Below, piece after piece: positions 9,389 through 16,765 of a DNA stretch of 28,973 nt. The stretch lies in the NCBI GenBank assembly GCA_023388435.1, contig JAEWGG010000023.1:1-28973 (forward strand). Reading direction: 5' to 3'. Each line of letters starts with the position of its first letter. The first letter of the stretch is position 1. The translations under genes were made by a program, and so were the position numbers. The DNA comes from Bacillota bacterium (GTDB taxonomy: Bacteria; Bacillota; Clostridia; Saccharofermentanales; Fastidiosipilaceae). The notes below the pieces were generated by a model, which searched no databases, was not told the origin of the DNA, and worked only from the letters and a program-made list of their open reading frames with translations.

Positions 9389-11191
9389 ATGTCCAGGCGA
9401 GATATAAAGCAGAAACGCGGAAAGAAAAAGCGGCGCAGCCAGCTCGGCTCCAAGAGCCGCCAGGAATGGGCGGAGCTTTTCGAGCTTGAGCAGGATGAGC
9501 AGGGCGAAGAGGCTGAGGGCCCGGAGTTCTACGATGAGGAGGGAGGCACCCAGCGCTTCTCCCCAGCCGAGCTGAAGAGCCAGCTGGTAGAGAGCCAGCG
9601 GAGGGCCCTGGCCCAGGAGTTCAGCGAGAATCGGCGTGCCCGAAATAAGAGGGCCCGACTGAGTCAGATCTGTGGTTATGTCATGGGCTTCTTGCTGAAT
9701 TTCGTGTCCATCATCTTCATCTACTACCTGAGTAAGCGCCAGTTCCTGCCCAATCGCATCCAGTACCCGCTGATTGGCCTGGTGCTCATCCTCAATACGA
9801 TTGTCGACCTCATCTTTATCTTCCGCCGCAGCAGGCCCGAGCAGCGCCGCAGTACCCGGGCCCTGGCCTATGTCCTGAGCGCTGTACTCATCATCTTTTT
9901 CGCCCTGCTGAGCTTTGTTTACGGCCGCCTGGACCAGACGATCAATCAGCTCTCATCGAACAAAAAAATCATCAGGCGCTTTTCGCTGATTGTCCACAAG
10001 GACGACCCGGCCCAGGATGTGGGGGCCGTTCAGGGACAGTCGGTGGGGGCGGTCACCCAGAGTGACGCCGCGGCAGCCCAGCACCTGTTGAGTTCCGTGG
10101 GGGCGAGCCAGATTCAGGACAGCCCCAGCTATCAGAGCCTGGTCCGTGACCTGCTCGGGAAAAAGCAGCGTTTCATCCTCTTGAATGAGAGCTACCGCAG
10201 CCTGATTGAAGATGTCGAGAAGAGCTTTGCTGCTGAGACACGTATCCTCAAGACCTATGAGTTCGACCCTGAAACGCCCCTGGAGAACCGGCTTCCTGTC
10301 CGCAGCCAGCAGGGGACCCAGGCTACGCGCAGCAAGCGCCGAGAAGAGCTGCACGCCTATGAGGCCGGAGCGGCGATTGACGGCAACTCGCCCTTCCTGG
10401 TCTATGTCAGCGGCAACGACACCTACGGCAAGATCGATGAGGTCAGCCGTTCGGACGTCAACCTGATTCTGGCGGTGAATCCGGAGACCCACCGTATCCT
10501 CATCGTTACGGTGCCCCGCGATGCCTATTTGCCCATCGCCGGAGAGGGCGGAGGTTACTACGACAAGCTGACCCACGCCGGTCTTTACGGTGTTGAGGCT
10601 TCCCAGCAGACGCTGTCGAATCTTTTTGGCTTAGGTATCAACGGCTATGTGCGGATCAATTTCAGCTCTCTGATCCACATCGTGGACAGCATAGGCGGCA
10701 TAGATGTTGACAACCCCGTGGACTTCACAGCCAAGAATGGCAAGCACTTCCCCAAGGGCCGCATTCACCTTCTGGGTAAGGACGCACTGACCTTCTCGCG
10801 GGAGCGCTACGGCCTGGAGGGGGGCGACTTCGACCGCGGGCGCAACCAGGAGCGGGTGCTGAAGGCGGCCATCGAAAAGATGATGGCCCCGGCCCAGCTG
10901 CTGAACTTCAATAAAATTCTCTCGGTCATCGGCTCGTCCATCGATATGAATATCCCTGGCGACGCCCTGACGACCATTGTCCGCCGCCAGTTGGAGGATT
11001 CCAGTTCCTGGCAGATTGACATGGATAATGTGGGGGGGGAAGGGAGCCTGGGCGTCCATTCCTCCTATCTGATGCCGGATTACCAGCTCTACATGGTGGA
11101 TCTGGATGAGGACTCCGTGGCCCGCGTCAAGGCCCGCATTGAGGAGGTCCTGGGGCGGAGTCCCAGCGGCGTCCAGAGTGCCAGGGACTGA
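9389..11191 (+). CDS. LytR-CpsA-Psr (LCP) family wall-polymer ligase, CpsA-like
   Basis: LCP proteins move undecaprenyl-linked teichoic acid or capsule onto peptidoglycan outside the membrane. The 600 residues divide into a basic and acidic cytoplasmic tail (1-90), three membrane segments (about 93-114, 125-146, 158-178), an extracytoplasmic accessory domain (about 190-320) and the LCP domain. The latter shows SRSDVNLILAVNP, VTVPRDAYLPI, GYYDKLTHAGLYG and DFDRGRNQERVL, with the arginines and aspartates that bind the lipid pyrophosphate and metal. The three-helix, accessory-domain layout is that of CpsA rather than single-helix LytR. It lies 78 bases after the second licD with no terminator between. 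A weak extended -10 (TGTTATATC, 9314-9322) could give extra transcription. Its likely substrate is the polymer made by the upstream genes. Confidence 0.92.
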   Translation: MSRRDIKQKRGKKKRRSQLGSKSRQEWAELFELEQDEQGEEAEGPEFYDEEGGTQRFSPAELKSQLVESQRRALAQEFSENRRARNKRARLSQICGYVMGFLLNFVSIIFIYYLSKRQFLPNRIQYPLIGLVLILNTIVDLIFIFRRSRPEQRRSTRALAYVLSAVLIIFFALLSFVYGRLDQTINQLSSNKKIIRRFSLIVHKDDPAQDVGAVQGQSVGAVTQSDAAAAQHLLSSVGASQIQDSPSYQSLVRDLLGKKQRFILLNESYRSLIEDVEKSFAAETRILKTYEFDPETPLENRLPVRSQQGTQATRSKRREELHAYEAGAAIDGNSPFLVYVSGNDTYGKIDEVSRSDVNLILAVNPETHRILIVTVPRDAYLPIAGEGGGYYDKLTHAGLYGVEASQQTLSNLFGLGINGYVRINFSSLIHIVDSIGGIDVDNPVDFTAKNGKHFPKGRIHLLGKDALTFSRERYGLEGGDFDRGRNQERVLKAAIEKMMAPAQLLNFNKILSVIGSSIDMNIPGDALTTIVRRQLEDSSSWQIDMDNVGGEGSLGVHSSYLMPDYQLYMVDLDEDSVARVKARIEEVLGRSPSGVQSARD

Positions 11192-11216
11192 GGGCCTGAT
11201 ACCTGAGAACTGTGGT

Positions 11217-11257
11217 GGCGTCCGTCAGCTTCTGGCTGGTGGACGCCCTTTACTTTT
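11217..11257 (+). terminator. Terminator of the tarI-LCP cluster
   Basis: A 13-bp stem with two G-T wobbles (11217-11229 with 11235-11247), a 5-base loop and CTTTACTTTT after it. It lies 25 bases after the LCP stop. A second hairpin without a T-run (11281-11304) follows in the gap. Confidence 0.82.
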
Positions 11258-11380
11258 GCCCCATAATGCTGTGAGCGCAGAGCCTGGCCGGTCTGCCCCA
11301 GGCTTCCAGGGACCCGTGTTTCAGACCTTCACACATAGGAATATGGCGAAAATATGAAACTCGCAAAATTCGATAAAAAT

Positions 11381-11409
11381 ACTCCCATTAGCGTGGGGAG
11401 TGCTATAAT
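11381..11409 (+). promoter_or_regulatory. Promoter of the V-ATPase operon with an inverted repeat
   Basis: TGCTATAAT (11401-11409) is a perfect extended -10. There is no good -35. Instead an inverted repeat, ACTCCC (11381-11386) and GGGAGT (11396-11401), occupies the spacer and touches the -10, a position suited to a repressor or activator. A short hairpin, TGCGCG/CGCGCA (11423-11438), lies in the leader before the ntpF ATG at 11463. Confidence 0.65.
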
Positions 11410-11462
11410 AGTCGGGAAAGTCTGCGCGTCCGCGCGCATGTCATAGAGAGGACCCCCTGAGC

Positions 11463-11777
11463 ATGGAAGAAGCCAAGCTGATCCAAGAGATTGAGAAGCT
11501 GGAGAGCGAGCTGCAGCAGTTTGAGGCCGAGACCGAGGCCCAGTGTGCGGAACTCGTGCAACGGGCCAGGAATAAGGCTGAAACCCGCCTGCGCGGCCGT
11601 GAAGAGGAGCTGAGCGCCGAGCGTCAGAAGAGCGCGCAGCAGCGCGCGGATGAGGCGGGCCGCTATCTGGGTGAGCGCCACGGGCTGGCCAGCCAGGAGG
11701 CGCAGGGCCTACGCCAGGCGGCTGAGGGCCGCAAGGCCATGGCGGTGGCGGCAGTTGTAGGAAGGATTCTGGACTGA
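11463..11777 (+). CDS. ntpF: V-type ATPase peripheral-stalk subunit (NtpF, G/H-like)
   Basis: First gene of the operon. The 104-residue product is almost entirely charged helix with heptad character (KLIQEIEKLESELQQFEAETEAQ) and ends AAVVGRILD, as in the small peripheral-stalk subunit that pairs with subunit E to hold the catalytic head still. Such coiled coils are poorly conserved, so the call leans on its place before ntpI and on length. The ATG is preceded by GAGAGG at about 11 bases. Its stop overlaps the ntpI start (TGATG). In other nomenclatures it is subunit G or H. Confidence 0.8.
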   Translation: MEEAKLIQEIEKLESELQQFEAETEAQCAELVQRARNKAETRLRGREEELSAERQKSAQQRADEAGRYLGERHGLASQEAQGLRQAAEGRKAMAVAAVVGRILD

Positions 11778-13840
11778 TGGCGATCCGTGAACTGAAGCAT
11801 CTGACGCTCATTGCGGCGGCGGAGGAGCGTCTGGGGCTCGTCACTGCACTGAGTAAGCTTGGGGCGGTGGAGCTGCGCCAGAGTCAGGTGCTAAAAGAAC
11901 ATTTCATGAGCCGGAAGCGCCCCTCTGAGGGGGGAGCGATCTGGCGGCGCGAGGAGGAAGTCCAGGCCGCCCTCTCCGCCCTGGCGGAGGGGCGACAGGA
12001 ACAGTTTGACCAGAACTGGGGCGAGGAGGCCTACAGCAGTCTGCTGCGCGAGGCCCAGAATCGCATGTCCCGCCTTGCCCAGGCGGTGAGCCGGGCTGAG
12101 AAGCTGCGTCCGAAGAAGGCCCCGATGTTCCATGTGCGCCGGCAGATGAGCGTGGAGGACTTCCTGGGTCAGGCCCGTCAGCAGGCCGCGATCTGGGCCC
12201 AGTTGGAGGCCTTTGAGGCCGGGCAGAAAAAATTGCTGGACTACAGCGCTGAGAAGGGACAGCTGAGAGGACGCAAGAAGCAGCTGGAGCTGCGCTCCGG
12301 CCTCCGCCTGCCCGCGAGCCTGCGCTCCAGAGGGGGAAGCTTCGCCTACCACATCTGCTCGTTGACCCTGCCCAAGGATGGCCTTAAGGCGATTTTGGAT
12401 GATCTGAATCAGGAACTGGAAGCGGCCTATGCTGTGGAGCTTTTACAGCAGACGGAGCGCCAGGCCGTGCTTCTCTTCGCTGTGGAGAGCTGCGCCCTGC
12501 AGGCCCTGCAACTGCGTCTCCAGCAATTGGGAGCCCAGGGCCTGCCTCAGCTTGAGGCGGGGGAGAGCCGGGACTTCGCCCAGGCTGCGGCCGCTCTGGA
12601 GGAGCAGATCCAGGCCCTGGACCAGGCCTATGCGGCCCAGCAGGCAGACTTGCTGGACCAGGCAGAGCAGCAGGAAGCCTGGGAGGTGCTGCACGATTAC
12701 TACTCCATTGCCGCGGAGAAGCTGAAGGCCCTGCTGCAGATGGTGCGGACAGGGAATCTGCTGCTGCTGACCGCCTATGTGCCAGATCAGCTTGCGGAGC
12801 GCATCTGCCGGGCCCTTGAAGCGGAATTCGCCTGTAGCAGCTTTTTGCGGCCGGTGACAGCGGAGGAGAAGGCCCCGGTCCTGCTTGAGAACCCGAAAAT
12901 GCTGAAGTCCTATGAGGCCATTGTGGAGATGTTCAGCATGCCGCTGGTGGGCACGGATCCCGACCCTACGCCGGTCATGGGGCCCTTCTACGCCCTCTTC
13001 TTCGGCATGATGCTCAGCGATGTGGGCTACGGCCTGCTTCTGGCCGGTATCATGGCCTATCTTCTATTCCGTGTCCGCGTCGAGGGCAATATGCGTCGGA
13101 TGTGCACCGTCCTGATGCATGGCGGGCTTTCGGCAGTTGTTTTCGGCTTCCTGTTTGGCGGCTTCTTCGGCAATGCGCTGACCCAGGTTTCCGGGGAGCG
13201 ACTGAAGTTCCCGATACTCTGGTTCGACCCGATGAGCGAACCCATGCAGATGATGGCGGTGAGCATCGTCTTCGGTGCGATTCACCTCTTTGTCGGCATG
13301 GGCGTAGACATCTGGATGCACGGCCGTATGGGAAAGCTCTATGAGGGTATTGTCAAGAATGTCCCCTGGTATCTGATCATCGGCGGCGTGGGCCTGCTCT
13401 TTGCTGGCCAGAGCTGGGCCAAGTACCTGATTATTGCGGGGGCCGCGGCCATCGTCCTGCTCTCCGCTGTGGGTGAGCGCAATCCGCTCAAGCGCGTCTT
13501 CTCAGGTCTGGGTACGCTCTATGGCATCACCAGTTATTTAAGCGACCTGCTGTCCTACACCCGTATCCTTGCTCTGACACTGGCCACCGCGGTCATTGCG
13601 ATGGTGGTGAATATCCTGGCAACCCTGGGGGGCAGCAGTATTCTGGGCATCATTCTCTTCCTTCTGATCATGCCCTTTGGCCACCTTGTCAACCTGGCCC
13701 TTTCGGGTCTTTCGGCCTACGTACACAGTATGCGCCTGCAGTATGTGGAATTTTTCAGTAAATTCTATACGGGTGGCGGGGGAACGCCCTTCGCCCCCCT
13801 GAGACAGAAGACCCGCTACGTGCGCCTGGCCGCAAAATAA
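11777..13840 (+). CDS. ntpI: V-type ATPase subunit I (a subunit)
   Basis: Membrane stator that forms the ion half-channels against the rotor ring. It has 687 residues, typical for bacterial NtpI. The opening MAIRELKHLTLIAAAEERL and a helical cytoplasmic half (to about 385) match the family. The C-terminal half holds several membrane helices, beginning around VMGPFYALFFGMMLSDVGYG. The segment LSYTRILALTLATAV places R596 where the essential channel arginine lies in this family. It starts inside the ntpF stop. A gap of 117 bases follows before ntpK, containing a 6-bp hairpin (13854-13859 with 13881-13886) and no terminator. Confidence 0.95.
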   Translation: MAIRELKHLTLIAAAEERLGLVTALSKLGAVELRQSQVLKEHFMSRKRPSEGGAIWRREEEVQAALSALAEGRQEQFDQNWGEEAYSSLLREAQNRMSRLAQAVSRAEKLRPKKAPMFHVRRQMSVEDFLGQARQQAAIWAQLEAFEAGQKKLLDYSAEKGQLRGRKKQLELRSGLRLPASLRSRGGSFAYHICSLTLPKDGLKAILDDLNQELEAAYAVELLQQTERQAVLLFAVESCALQALQLRLQQLGAQGLPQLEAGESRDFAQAAAALEEQIQALDQAYAAQQADLLDQAEQQEAWEVLHDYYSIAAEKLKALLQMVRTGNLLLLTAYVPDQLAERICRALEAEFACSSFLRPVTAEEKAPVLLENPKMLKSYEAIVEMFSMPLVGTDPDPTPVMGPFYALFFGMMLSDVGYGLLLAGIMAYLLFRVRVEGNMRRMCTVLMHGGLSAVVFGFLFGGFFGNALTQVSGERLKFPILWFDPMSEPMQMMAVSIVFGAIHLFVGMGVDIWMHGRMGKLYEGIVKNVPWYLIIGGVGLLFAGQSWAKYLIIAGAAAIVLLSAVGERNPLKRVFSGLGTLYGITSYLSDLLSYTRILALTLATAVIAMVVNILATLGGSSILGIILFLLIMPFGHLVNLALSGLSAYVHSMRLQYVEFFSKFYTGGGGTPFAPLRQKTRYVRLAAK

Positions 13841-13957
13841 GTCACTTCGGACAGGCCGCTGGCGGAGACTTCTTCGGAGCGCGGCCCGTCCCGTGAAATA
13901 ACGAGATCTATTCGGGAACCCCTGACAGGGTCCTGAAAATAGAGGAGGAAAAACAGT

Positions 13958-14446
13958 ATGAAAGAGTTGTTTGAGTTCGTCTTTTCCGGTTCCGGTATCG
14001 CCCTCCTGGGCGGTACTCTGGCGGCGGCCTTCGCCGGTCTGGGTTCGGCCAAGGGCGTCGGTAAGGCCGGTTGTGTGGCTGCGGGCGTGATGTCCGAGAA
14101 GCCGGAACTCTACGGTAAGTTGCTGATCCTGCAGGCCCTGCCGGGCACCCAGGGTATCTACGGCCTGCTCGTCTGGTTCTTCGTGATGATCAAGGGCGGT
14201 TTCTTCTCTGGCGGTGCGCAGCTGACGCTGGTGCAGGGGATTCTGATTTTTGCCTCCTGCATTCCGATGATGATTGTTGGCTATGGCTCGGCAATTAACC
14301 AGGGCAATGTGGCCGCGGACGGTGTGCTGATGGTCGCCAAGCAGCCGGATGAGCAGACCAAGCCGCTGATCATGGCCGCCATGGTTGAGACCTTTGCCAT
14401 TCTGGCCCTGCTGGTCAGCATCCTGGGTATCCTGCTGGCCGCCTAA
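13958..14446 (+). CDS. ntpK: V-type ATPase proteolipid subunit K (rotor ring)
   Basis: Hydrophobic 162-residue rotor subunit with four membrane helices, the duplicated 16-kDa form. It carries L61, T64 and Q65 in ALPGTQGIYG, Q115 in INQGN, and E144 in AAMVETFAIL. In Enterococcus hirae NtpK the sodium ion is held by L61, T64, Q65, Q110 and E139, so the sodium site appears intact with nearly the same numbering. Only the second hairpin carries the ion-binding Glu, also as in that enzyme. The ribosome binding site is strong (GAGGAGGAAA, about 9 bases before ATG), in keeping with the many copies needed per complex. Ion specificity is inferred from these residues. Confidence 0.96.
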   Translation: MKELFEFVFSGSGIALLGGTLAAAFAGLGSAKGVGKAGCVAAGVMSEKPELYGKLLILQALPGTQGIYGLLVWFFVMIKGGFFSGGAQLTLVQGILIFASCIPMMIVGYGSAINQGNVAADGVLMVAKQPDEQTKPLIMAAMVETFAILALLVSILGILLAA

Positions 14447-14542
14447 GCGCCGTTCCGAGAGCAGCCCGGCCAGCTTCTGCCTGACAGAACAGGGAGACCT
14501 GGGACGGGCCCGATTCAGCGCGCGTGGACAAAGGAGAGAAGG

Positions 14543-15109
14543 ATGCAAGGTCTGGATACATTACGTACAAGTATGAGGGACAGGGCTCACGCCCGCCGCA
14601 GGAAGGCTCTGGCAGAGGCGGAGGCTGAGGCCGCCCGAATTCTTCAGCAGGCGGATCAGCGCATCGCCGATCTGGAAGCGGACTGGCACCGGGAGCGCGA
14701 GAGTCTCCGGGAGTCGGAGGGCCGGCGCAGCGAGGCCATGGCGGCCCTGGATCAGCGCCGCACCCTCCTGGCTGAGAAGCAGGCCCTGATTGAGGAAGTT
14801 TTGGAGGAGGCCCAGACCTTCTTGCAGCAACTGGAAGGTGAGCAGCTGGAATCCTACTACCGCCGTCTTTTGGAGGGAGCATCGCAGCAGCTGGAGGCTG
14901 TGCGCTGTGCAGCTCAGGATGAGAGCCTCGTCCGAGCTCTGGTCCAGAAACTGGGACTCAAGGCCGAGATTGAGACGGATGCCCAGATGGGCCGCGGCCT
15001 GATTCTGCTCGCTCCGAAGTCCCTGGAGGACTACAGCTTCCGCCGCAGCCTGGCCAACCGCCACGATGAGCTGATGGAAGTGGCGGCAGGGCTGCTCTAT
15101 CAGGACTGA
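14543..15109 (+). CDS. ntpE: V-type ATPase subunit E (peripheral stalk)
   Basis: Peripheral-stalk subunit linking the membrane stator to the catalytic head. Its 188 residues are a long charged helix for the first 110 or so (RRRKALAEAEAEAARILQQADQRIADLEADW), then a small globular C-terminal domain, as in the family. Start: ATG with AAAGGAGAGAAGG directly upstream. It follows ntpK by 96 bases. Sequence conservation is modest, but position between K and C is diagnostic in this operon order. Confidence 0.88.
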   Translation: MQGLDTLRTSMRDRAHARRRKALAEAEAEAARILQQADQRIADLEADWHRERESLRESEGRRSEAMAALDQRRTLLAEKQALIEEVLEEAQTFLQQLEGEQLESYYRRLLEGASQQLEAVRCAAQDESLVRALVQKLGLKAEIETDAQMGRGLILLAPKSLEDYSFRRSLANRHDELMEVAAGLLYQD

Positions 15110-15113
15110 GGGA

Positions 15114-15137
15114 CAGGGCCCGCCAGTCGGGTCCCTG
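15114..15137 (+). other. Intercistronic RNA hairpin between ntpE and ntpC
   Basis: CAGGGCCCG (15114-15122) pairs with CGGGTCCCTG (15128-15137) over 9 bp with one bulged T and a 5-base loop. It starts 4 bases after the ntpE stop. Only scattered Ts follow, so full termination is unlikely; a processing or stability element is more plausible. Confidence 0.55.
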
Positions 15138-15158
15138 CTCTGTTATGGAGGAGCGCTC

Positions 15159-16271
15159 GTGACAACAATTCCGATCATTGAAGAATACCGGGGCCGCCTC
15201 GCCCGCCAGCCCCGCTCTGGAGCCTATAGCTTCGGCACGGGCCGGCTGGCGGTGCTCTCCGCGCAGCTGCTGGGGCTCCAGACTCTGGAACAGCTTGCCA
15301 ACCAGGTCTTTAGCCTGGAGCAATTAAAGCAGGTCCTGGACCAGGCGGGCTATCCCCAGGCCGCAGAGCCGGAAACGCGCATCCGATTGGGACGTCAGGC
15401 CGCAGCGCGCGAGCTGAAGTCCGCCGCGCCCCAGTCGGTCCTGGCCCGTGCCCTGCTCCTGGAGCAGGACCTGCACAATCTCAAACTCTTTTTGAAGTAT
15501 CTGCGCTCGACAGCTGAGCAGGGAGGAGCTGAACGTGAGGCGGAGATTCCCAGCCTTTTGCAGGCCTGGGTTTACCCGGAGGCCTATGTGGCTGCCGAGG
15601 AGCTCTACCGTGCCCTGCTGGAGCAGTCGGCCTCCGAGCGCCCGGCCTACGGTGCCCTGGCCCAGCTGCTGGACTGGGCCAGAGAGGAGGAGGCGGAGTG
15701 GCAGCGCGACTACGGCATGCAGGGTCTGGATGCCCGCCTGGACCAGCGGCGCTTTATCGGACTTCTAGACCTGGCCGAGGAGGCCTGGCAGGCTGGAGAC
15801 CGCGAGACGGCGACCTACCTGCGCGCCTATACTGAGCTGCGCGCGGATATGGCGAATTACAGCACGGCCCTCCGCCTGCTTAAGGGTGGCTACCGGGCGG
15901 AGATCTACGCCCGCAGCTGTGTTTCCGGTGGGCAGGTGAGCCCCGAAGAGGCCGTGCAGGCCTATCGTCAGGGGGCCGCTGGCCTGGACCAGCGTTATGC
16001 CCGCTCCGCCGCGGCCTATCTCGTGACCTACGGTCAGCGCTACCGGGAAGGGGAGGGCGGGGCCCTCAGCCTGGGCCAGGATCGCCTCCTGGCGGCCTTC
16101 GCCCAGTTGGGGCAGGAGCCGGGCGCCTCTGCGGCCCGCGTGGCTTCCTATTTTATCTACCGCGAGCTGGAGGCCCGGAATCTGCGCCTGCTTTTGAGCA
16201 GCAGACAGCAGGCGGAACGCTCAGCTGTTTACCGGAAATTGCGGCCTAACTACCAGGGAGGTGTGTCGTGA
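15159..16271 (+). CDS. ntpC: V-type ATPase subunit C
   Basis: The 370-residue soluble, helical subunit C couples the central rotor to the proteolipid ring. The sequence shows the family's repeated helical bundles, with conserved-looking runs such as ARALLLEQDLHNLKLFLKYL and YFIYRELEARNLRLLL near the C-terminus. GTG start at 15159 with GGAGG 7 bases upstream. Its stop overlaps the start of ntpG by four bases (GTGA), so these two are translationally coupled. Call rests on length, C-terminal motif and operon position. Confidence 0.9.
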   Translation: MTTIPIIEEYRGRLARQPRSGAYSFGTGRLAVLSAQLLGLQTLEQLANQVFSLEQLKQVLDQAGYPQAAEPETRIRLGRQAAARELKSAAPQSVLARALLLEQDLHNLKLFLKYLRSTAEQGGAEREAEIPSLLQAWVYPEAYVAAEELYRALLEQSASERPAYGALAQLLDWAREEEAEWQRDYGMQGLDARLDQRRFIGLLDLAEEAWQAGDRETATYLRAYTELRADMANYSTALRLLKGGYRAEIYARSCVSGGQVSPEEAVQAYRQGAAGLDQRYARSAAAYLVTYGQRYREGEGGALSLGQDRLLAAFAQLGQEPGASAARVASYFIYRELEARNLRLLLSSRQQAERSAVYRKLRPNYQGGVS

Positions 16272-16654
16272 GTCGGCAGATGTTTGCGGCGGCTATGGGC
16301 GATGCCGGCAGCGTAGCTGGCTTTCGCGCCATGGGTATGGAGACGGTGGCGGTGCATGACGGGGCTGAGGCCAGGGAGCGTCTGAGACAGATCCTGGACA
16401 GCGGCCGCTATGCGGTCCTGTATCTGACCCCAGCGGTGGCCAGAGACTGCCAGGACCTGCTGCAGGAGGCTGGGACGCGGGCTCTGCCCGCCGTGATGGT
16501 ACTTCCCGGCAAGGGCGGCGCGGACGGATCGGCCGCCCTGCGTGAGGCGGCCCGCCAGGCCGTTGGCTTCGACATCCTGCGCTCGGAAGAGGAGCTCGAG
16601 GCCCTACTGCAAGAGGAGGCCCGGTCCGAGGCACTGTCGGCCCTGGAGGACTGA
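16268..16654 (+). CDS. ntpG: V-type ATPase subunit F (NtpG)
   Basis: Small central-shaft subunit that binds subunit D. The protein is 128 residues, slightly longer than the usual 100-110. The family opening is recognisable (GDAGSVAGFRAMGMETV), as is YAVLYLTPAVA in the middle of the small alpha/beta fold. GTG start overlapping the ntpC stop. A gap of 111 bases before ntpA holds only a weak 5-bp hairpin (16726-16740). Confidence 0.88.
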   Translation: MSRQMFAAAMGDAGSVAGFRAMGMETVAVHDGAEARERLRQILDSGRYAVLYLTPAVARDCQDLLQEAGTRALPAVMVLPGKGGADGSAALREAARQAVGFDILRSEEELEALLQEEARSEALSALED

Positions 16655-16765
16655 GACGGGGCTCTGAAACAGGAATACTCTGCTCCGCCACAAGTTGGCA
16701 GGGGCCAGCAAATAGACTTTTCTCGCCGGGGCTAGCCCGGTCCGGGATAAAAGAAAGGAAAGAGC

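Noticed and set aside
13538..14548. Minus-strand open frame of 336 codons opposite ntpI and ntpK
   Set aside because: Spans two well-identified genes and their gap, with no recognisable product.
16726..16740. Hairpin between ntpG and ntpA as a terminator
   Set aside because: Stem of 5 bp, no T-run, and the operon clearly continues.
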